The notes beneath the pieces were generated by a model. The model ran no database searches, was not told the origin of the DNA, and saw only the letters and a list, made by a program, of their open reading frames with translations. A stretch of 64,000 bases of DNA. It comes from Streptomyces sp. LHD-70 (GTDB lineage: Bacteria; Actinomycetota; Actinomycetes; Streptomycetales; Streptomycetaceae). Below are positions 59,399 through 64,000 of this stretch, in pieces. Numbering within the stretch: the stretch's first letter is position 1; each line of letters opens with the position of its first letter. The translations under genes were made by a program, and so were the position numbers. The stretch spans positions 336,284-400,283 of the forward strand of contig NZ_JAVIFW010000007.1 in assembly GCF_031157275.1 (NCBI RefSeq). Direction: 5' to 3'.

Positions 59399-60174
59399 AC
59401 GACGCCTTCGATCTCGACCTCGACGGACTCGCGCCCGCCGATGACGCCTCCGAGGAGGAGATGGACAGGTTCTGGTTCAGTGACCTGACGGCCCTGGCCC
59501 AGCACCACTCCACTCCCAACGGCTCGCACAGCTTCGTCCTCGCCCACGACCGATCGCTCACGTGGGGAATCCCCGGCTCGCCACAGCTCGTTGCGATCAC
59601 GGTCGCGCGGGACCTCAGCCAGTCCACGTTCACGCTGGAGACGAGCCACCACGCCACAGCGTCCTTCGCCCAGAGCTGGCTCGTCGAACGAGGCTGCCCG
59701 CCCGAACGCATCGCTCTGGTCGGCGGCGACTACGTCAAGCCCGCCGACGACCTCACTGTTCAGGTGGAACAGCAGATCCGGGAGTCGGGCACTCGCTACA
59801 AGGTCCTCGACACCCACACCTCGGACTTCAACCCGAGCGAGACCTGGACGCTGACCCGCGACTCCAGCGCCGGTCAGGCACCGATTCGTGTCTTCCACGA
59901 AGAGTGGGACCACGATGCCGGCACCTACTCGATGCGCGAGGGCGCCTTCGCGGATGTGGGTGCTGCCCGCTCCTGGCTCGACGACCGCAGCGGCTCGCTG
60001 CCGGAACCGCCGGAGTACAGCGATAGCAACGGCGCCGTCGTCCGGGCCCGCATCGCCCGCATCGCCCTCTCCCGGTCGGCCGGCGCGTCCACGACGCCGA
60101 AGGCCAGCGTCGACACCCCACGCCCCGCCCCGACGGGACCGGGCCAGCGTCCGGTACAGGGGAGGCTGCTGTGA
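59395..60174 (+). CDS. Hypothetical protein with repeated substrate-like units
   Basis: The 259-residue protein starts in a GTGA overlap. It contains FWFSDLTALAQHHSTPNGSH, TFTLETSHHATASFAQSWLV and, later, TWTLTRDSSAGQAPIRVFHE with GAFADVGAARSWLDDR. Two similar strand-helix units may be present (residues ~65-105 and ~150-205). The tail is Pro/Ser-rich. It is coupled to DUF4913 upstream and the RelE-like gene downstream. Function unknown. Confidence 0.6.
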   Translation: MNDAFDLDLDGLAPADDASEEEMDRFWFSDLTALAQHHSTPNGSHSFVLAHDRSLTWGIPGSPQLVAITVARDLSQSTFTLETSHHATASFAQSWLVERGCPPERIALVGGDYVKPADDLTVQVEQQIRESGTRYKVLDTHTSDFNPSETWTLTRDSSAGQAPIRVFHEEWDHDAGTYSMREGAFADVGAARSWLDDRSGSLPEPPEYSDSNGAVVRARIARIALSRSAGASTTPKASVDTPRPAPTGPGQRPVQGRLL

Positions 60175-60647
60175 GCCGCGCCCTCTTTGCCTTCGCCGCA
60201 CACCCCGACGCCATCGCCGACCTGCGTCAACTTCCCGACGAGATACGCAACTTGGCGCTGCTGGAGCTGCAGAACCTGGTCCACGGCAGCGACGACTGCC
60301 TGGCCTTGAAGGGCCGCCTCGCCGGCTTCCACAAGGTCTACGTCGACCCCTCCGTCGCCTACCGGATGGTCATCCAGTTCCGACCCGCTCCCCCGACCTC
60401 GACCCACAAGCGCGAGATCTACCTCGTCGCCGCCGGGAGCCGCAAGGACTACGCGGTCTACCGCTCGGCCCACCTGCGCACCAGCCCCCAGCAAGACGTC
60501 GAGACCAACTCCGCCACCGAGGCGCGCGTGCGGGCCGCACGGTCCCGGTCGTCGCTCGCCCTCGACCGACCGACAGCGGGCCCGGCAAGTCCTCCAGCAG
60601 CAGCCCCACTTCCGGCTGCCACTCCCCGAAAGGTTCCCCAACGATGA
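60171..60647 (+). CDS. RelE/ParE-fold toxin-like protein
   Basis: The first ~100 of 158 residues read AHPDAIADLRQLPDEIRNLALLELQ, LKGRLAGFHKVYVDPSVAYR and REIYLVAAGSRKDYAVYRSA, the order of elements of a RelE/ParE toxin (helical hairpin, then a sheet with Arg/Tyr residues). A disordered Pro/Ala tail follows. No antitoxin-like partner is adjacent in the usual position. It may be a toxin relic adapted to the conjugation block. The GTG start overlaps the previous TGA. Confidence 0.65.
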   Translation: MSRALFAFAAHPDAIADLRQLPDEIRNLALLELQNLVHGSDDCLALKGRLAGFHKVYVDPSVAYRMVIQFRPAPPTSTHKREIYLVAAGSRKDYAVYRSAHLRTSPQQDVETNSATEARVRAARSRSSLALDRPTAGPASPPAAAPLPAATPRKVPQR

Positions 60648-60850
60648 CCGCCGACCGCGCCCCCTGACCCGTACCGAACTGGCGGACCTTCTCACCAATG
60701 CCGCGCAGAGCGTCTCCTGCATCCTCACCGCCGAGTTCCCGACGGCCCCCAGCCGCTCCTACCTGCACCCCATCCTGGGCGCACTGGCGGCCGGGCCCCA
60801 GGTGATCGGCAAGCTGAACGACCGCCTCGAAGGGCTGTCAGCACGAAGCC
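60644..60850 (+). pseudogene. Small frameshifted gene at the end of the block
   Basis: ATG 60644 opens MTADRAP and stops at once (60665-60667). One base off, the frame continues LTRTELADLLTNAAQSVSCI and YLHPILGALAAGPQVIGKLN. A change in the C-run at 60660-60664 is the likely lesion. The product would be a ~70-residue helical protein. A terminator follows. Confidence 0.5.
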
Positions 60851-60870
60851 CCGGGCCGGGGCTTCGTGCT
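60840..60870 (+). terminator. Terminator of the conjugation block
   Basis: AGCACGAAGCCCC and GGGGCTTCGTGCT pair over 13 bases with a 5-base loop. It is the strongest hairpin at this end and closes the plus-strand series. Confidence 0.75.
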
Positions 60871-61054
60871 GGCCTTGCTCTCCGAGCGTTGTCAGGCTGG
60901 AGGTCGAGCGCGCCTGGCAGTTGCGGGTGTGCGCATGTTGTGCGGATCCGCAGGTGAAATGACATGGGCACGGAAAGCTGAGCGTAAGGTATCGCTTCGA
61001 TTCGACCATGATCATCTGCAAGCTATGCGGAAAACTCAAGACGGGGGCGTTGCT

Positions 61055-62305
61055 GTGCTGCGCAACGGGGGAACTTCGAGGCGGCCCAGGACTGTTGTCG
61101 CAGTGGCGGCCATGATGCTGGGGCTGCTTGTGGCGGGCTGCCAGTCACCTGCTCCAGATGGCCAAGCATCCGACGACAAGGCATCGGCGCCGAGGACAGC
61201 ACCCCTGGGGGGCGTCAAGCTACAGAAGGCGGGGGCCCGGCTCGCGCTACGCAGCGCCATCTCGCCCCGCACCACGGCCGATTGCAGTGACACTGCGGGG
61301 GGCAAGAGCAGAGCGGCCAACTGCATCAGCTTCGATACCAAGGCCACGCCCACCGACAGCCATGACATCGAGACGAAGACGGTCACCGCGGCCTCGGACG
61401 GCGCTTGCGCCCTCACCCGCCCAGGTCAGAGTTACTACCTGCGCCAGAACTACTGCTACCGCGACACCACCATGACGTACACGCAGATCAACACGCGTAC
61501 TGGACGCCCCTTGGGCACGGGCACGTTCAAGGTGTCAGGTTCCATCCAGCTCAGCTCAACCCAGGCGACCTGGACCGAAAACGTCACCGTCGCCATGATC
61601 AAGGGCTCCCGTGCCGTGCGCAGCCTCAACATTGGCCTCAGCGGCACCTGCTCGGGCTCTTGCACGATGGTCAAGAAGTCCGCTTGGAGCGGAGCGAAGA
61701 CACTGCGCCCCGGTGGCCGGGCGGCGACCGGTTCGATGACATACCGTCTGGACCCGGCCAAGGGTGAGTCCCTCAAGACCACCGTCGGCACCCGCATACA
61801 TGTCAACCAGCGGGGCGATCTGCCCATCCGGCCCAACATCAGCTGGAACCAGGAGCACATGATCCGCTGCGACCGCGCCGTCGGCGCCGGTGCCGGGTGC
61901 GTGTACCCCTCCGTCAAGGCGCGATTCGAGCTCTCCGCGGCCAAGTACAAGGCAGCCGCGTTCACCTACGCATGGGCGATCGATTACATGACCGGCCAGA
62001 ATTGGGGCAAGGGCCTGCGGCGGATGGCGGACGAGAAAATCGCTGATACCTGGCGCAAGCGCATCTGCCGCAGCGGCCCTTCGCCCTTCAAGCGCATGCC
62101 TCAAGTGGTGCCGAACGACTCCTGCGATGAGTTCCCGTTCGCCAGCACCTACGAGAGCGGCGGCAGCAAGACCATCAACAGCAAGTGCGCCGACGTCATC
62201 CCGAAGTGGGAGAACGGCGACTGGATCATGTACCCCGAGAGCACGAACAAGCCCGTCCGCAGAGACGCCCCCTGCGTACGCAGCCATGTCACCAGGCCCG
62301 ACTGA
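61055..62305 (+). CDS. Lipoprotein with NucA/NucB-type nuclease domain
   Basis: The 416-residue protein has a signal with lipobox (TVVAVAAMMLGLLVAGC). The middle part (~90-290) is Cys-containing and unassigned. The C-terminal ~120 residues resemble NucA/NucB secreted nucleases: RCDRAVGAGAGCVYPSVKAR and the hallmark CDEFPFASTYESGG. It should sit on the outer face of the membrane and cut extracellular or incoming DNA. GTG 61055 follows GGGGG; ATG 61025 is the alternative. It is directly next to an IS3 element. Confidence 0.78.
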   Translation: MLRNGGTSRRPRTVVAVAAMMLGLLVAGCQSPAPDGQASDDKASAPRTAPLGGVKLQKAGARLALRSAISPRTTADCSDTAGGKSRAANCISFDTKATPTDSHDIETKTVTAASDGACALTRPGQSYYLRQNYCYRDTTMTYTQINTRTGRPLGTGTFKVSGSIQLSSTQATWTENVTVAMIKGSRAVRSLNIGLSGTCSGSCTMVKKSAWSGAKTLRPGGRAATGSMTYRLDPAKGESLKTTVGTRIHVNQRGDLPIRPNISWNQEHMIRCDRAVGAGAGCVYPSVKARFELSAAKYKAAAFTYAWAIDYMTGQNWGKGLRRMADEKIADTWRKRICRSGPSPFKRMPQVVPNDSCDEFPFASTYESGGSKTINSKCADVIPKWENGDWIMYPESTNKPVRRDAPCVRSHVTRPD

Positions 62306-62342
62306 GCTTGTTCCGCTTTGACGGACACTATCGGTGTGGTGG

Positions 62343-63215
62343 TCAGGCCGCGAGGGCGGTCTCGTAGTCGGCGGGACTGCGGTAGCCGAGGCTGCTGTGC
62401 AGTCGGTGCAAGTTGTACCAGCCTTCGATGAAGTCGAAGATCGCGGTGCGGGCACCGGCCCGGCTGGGCCAGGCGGTGGTGCCGAGCATTTCGCGTTTGA
62501 TGGTGGCGAAAAAGGACTCGGCGAGCGCGTTGTCCCAGCATTGTCCGGTGCGGCCGACAGATAGGCGGATGCCCAACTCATCGGCAAGAGAGGCGAATTG
62601 CTGGCTGGTGTATTGGCAGCCGCGATCCGAGTGGAAGATCACCGGATGGACCGGGCGACGCTGCCGAAAGGCCATTTTGAGAGCGTCGGCGACCAGGTCG
62701 GTCCGCAGGTGATCGGCGGTTGCCCAGCCGACCACCCGCCGCGAGGCGATGTCGATGACCGTGGCCAAATAGAGCCAGCCCTCTTCGGTCGGGACGTAGG
62801 TGATGTCGCCGCACCAACGGGTATCGAGCCCTGAGGCGTCGGGGGCGAAGTCTCGGACCACGAGGTCAGGCCGGACGGCGGCTTGTGGATCAGGAATCGT
62901 GGTCGGGTGCCGTCGTCTGCGGTGCCGTCCCTCGAGTCCGGCCGCCCGCATCAGCCGGGCAACCCGGCGGCGGCTGCAGTCAGCGCCTTCCTGCTTGAGC
63001 ACGGCATGGACGCGCGGGGCTCCGTAAGTTCCGCGTGAACGCTCGTGGACTGCGGTGATCTGCTGGGTCAGCTCGGCATCGCGGACCGCGCGGGGACCGG
63101 GCTTGCCGCTGCGGCGGGCATAGAAGGCGGTGCGGGAGACCTTGAGCAGTTCACATGCGCGCTTGACGTTGTGACCGTCCTGCTTCTCCGCCTCGATGAA
63201 CGGATGCACCGTCAC
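62343..63215 (-). CDS. IS3-family transposase OrfB (DDE integrase domain)
   Basis: The 290-residue protein has an N-terminal HTH_21-like part (YGAPRVHAVLKQEG) and an rve core with the three acidic residues in WCGDITYVPTEEG, FHSDRGCQYTS and NALAESFFATIKRE. The GTG start overlaps the orfA stop as GTGA. In this family a fused OrfAB is usually made by ribosomal slippage; no clear slippery heptamer is evident here, so coupling may be used. Confidence 0.9.
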   Translation of the reverse strand: MTVHPFIEAEKQDGHNVKRACELLKVSRTAFYARRSGKPGPRAVRDAELTQQITAVHERSRGTYGAPRVHAVLKQEGADCSRRRVARLMRAAGLEGRHRRRRHPTTIPDPQAAVRPDLVVRDFAPDASGLDTRWCGDITYVPTEEGWLYLATVIDIASRRVVGWATADHLRTDLVADALKMAFRQRRPVHPVIFHSDRGCQYTSQQFASLADELGIRLSVGRTGQCWDNALAESFFATIKREMLGTTAWPSRAGARTAIFDFIEGWYNLHRLHSSLGYRSPADYETALAA

Positions 63216-63529
63216 CGGGTCTCCTTCGCGAAGAAAGCCGTGGCCCGCTTGAGGATGTCGACGTCCTCGCGCAGACGGCGGTTCTCCCGCCGCAGCGCGG
63301 CCAACTCCTCGCGTTCGCTGCTGGTCAGCCCGTCCTTCTCGCCGGCGTCGACCTCGGCCTGGCTGACCCACAGCCGCACCGCGGTCTCGGTCAGGTCGAA
63401 GTCCTTGGCGATCTGGCCGACCGAGCGGTCACCACGCCGACACAGCTCGACGATCTCAGCCTTGAACTCCGGCGCGAACGAGCGGCGAGGGCGTGGCTTC
63501 TTCTTCCCCATGCTCTCCATGATGGACAT
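63212..63529 (-). CDS. IS3-family OrfA (HTH and leucine-zipper)
   Basis: The 105-residue protein has the HTH FAPEFKAEIVELCRRGDRSV with LTETAVRLWVSQAE, then a coiled coil (REELAALRRENRRLREDVDI) typical of OrfA leucine zippers. It binds the IS ends and partners with OrfB. Confidence 0.9.
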   Translation of the reverse strand: MSIMESMGKKKPRPRRSFAPEFKAEIVELCRRGDRSVGQIAKDFDLTETAVRLWVSQAEVDAGEKDGLTSSEREELAALRRENRRLREDVDILKRATAFFAKETR

Positions 63530-63563
63530 CCTTCCGGGGCAGGGCCCCTGATCTCAGAGGTCG

Positions 63564-63968
63564 TTAAGTCCGTTTCTGGTAGCGGCCTCGTCCGGGTTGG
63601 GTGAGGAAGCCTTGGCGGGTGAGGCGTCCGAGGCGGCTGCGCGTGACGTTCATGACCGGGTCGTCGGTGGGCATGCCGAGGAGTTCGTGTAGTTCACGGA
63701 CCCGGAATGCCTGGTCGGGGTGCTGGTTGAAGGCGTTCACGATGGCTTGGTAGGCAGTGCTCGACTCGGGCGGATCGAGCTCGCCTCCGCCGCCGGTCGG
63801 CGCGAGTTCGGCGATGACCTTTCGGGCGGTGGTCAGCTCCGCGAGCCGTGCTTCGGTCTCGGCGAGTGCGCCGGTCAAGTCCTCTATCTGACCGCGGAGT
63901 TCATCAGCCCGCGCAACGGCTTCGTCGTGGCGGGCCTGGAGATCCGTCAGGAACTCGGTGATGTTCAC
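63564..63968 (-). CDS. Coiled-coil hypothetical protein with winged-helix-like C terminus
   Basis: The 134-residue protein begins with a long coiled coil (LTDLQARHDEAVARADELRG, ALAETEARLAELTT), followed by a C-terminal part with AFRVRELHELLGMP and VTRSRLGRLTRQGFLTQPGR, which has the look of a winged-helix DNA-binding domain. The GTG start is 32 bases inside the window. The last codons and stop lie within the right end of the IS3 element, so the natural end may have been remade. Function unknown. Confidence 0.65.
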   Translation of the reverse strand: MNITEFLTDLQARHDEAVARADELRGQIEDLTGALAETEARLAELTTARKVIAELAPTGGGGELDPPESSTAYQAIVNAFNQHPDQAFRVRELHELLGMPTDDPVMNVTRSRLGRLTRQGFLTQPGRGRYQKRT

Positions 63969-64000
63969 GCGGCCGCCTGAAAGGTGTCGCGCCAGGTCGG

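Larger units (their letters stand above)
62319..63574 (-). mobile_element. IS3-family insertion sequence
   Basis: The element of about 1.26 kb contains overlapping orfA and orfB. Its ends share ACGGAC in inverted orientation (TGACGGACAC at 62319 and, on the other strand, AACGGACTTA ending near 63574). The limits are approximate because the terminal repeats are imperfect. Both frames appear intact, so it may still be mobile. Confidence 0.8.

Noticed and set aside
1..64000. CRISPR arrays, tRNA or rRNA genes
   Set aside because: No regularly spaced repeats of 25-40 bases and no cloverleaf or rRNA-like stretch were seen by eye on either strand.

Overview
This is a high-GC actinobacterial sequence, most likely Streptomyces. 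GTG and TTG starts are common, many genes overlap as GTGA or ATGA, leaderless promoters are likely, and the conjugation genes are of the Streptomyces SCO6880 type. No rRNA, tRNA or CRISPR array was seen.

Region 1 (1-18.9 kb) is a catabolic island that reads as a hydroxyproline / N-methylproline (betaine) pathway. The minus strand carries an MFS transporter, a proline-racemase-superfamily enzyme, a RidA-like imine deaminase and a DadA-like amino-acid oxidase (cut by the window edge). The plus strand carries a second MFS transporter, an FAD oxidoreductase, a DapA-family deaminase/aldolase, an aldehyde dehydrogenase, an OYE-type N-demethylase, an Ldh2-family reductase and a second amine oxidase. 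The inferred route is epimerase or dehydratase, then oxidase plus RidA, then deaminase, then semialdehyde dehydrogenase to 2-oxoglutarate. At its centre lie the most unusual genes of the window: two ~620-residue regulators, each with the layout of a whole IS630-family transposase (two HTH units and a catalytically dead DDE fold) fused to a GntR winged helix and FCD ligand domain. Each is divergent from its own MFS gene, so the two units form a mirror image around decayed DNA (proV and GntR remnants).

Region 2 (19-22.3 kb) is a small integrative remnant: a pirin 3' fragment, a tyrosine integrase, an excisionase-like HTH protein, a secreted SH3 protein and a broken maleylacetate reductase gene.

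Region 3 (22.7-36.3 kb) is a carnitine / glycine-betaine type catabolic regulon: dimethylglycine oxidase, Rieske oxygenase, BKACE enzyme, carnitine-dehydrogenase-like enzyme, oxygenase reductase, TetR regulator, VOC protein, two SDRs, an aldehyde dehydrogenase and an APC permease. A repeated operator of the form TTGAACGnnCGTTCAA occurs in front of three transcription units and probably ties them together.

Region 4 (36.8-60.9 kb) is a Streptomyces conjugative (T4SS-like) gene block: a DUF5655 nuclease-like protein, an orphan DNA methyltransferase, a cell-wall hydrolase, a pilin-like protein, VirB8-, VirB6- and VirB4-like proteins, a VirD4-like coupling protein and many accessory genes. It carries a group II intron and several lesions: two Trp-to-TGA changes and single-base shifts in the coupling protein, the Dcm methylase and others. 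No relaxase or integrase is visible, so it is probably a decaying or partial element.

Region 5 (61-64 kb) holds a lipoprotein with a NucA/NucB-like nuclease domain, an intact IS3-family element and a coiled-coil hypothetical protein.
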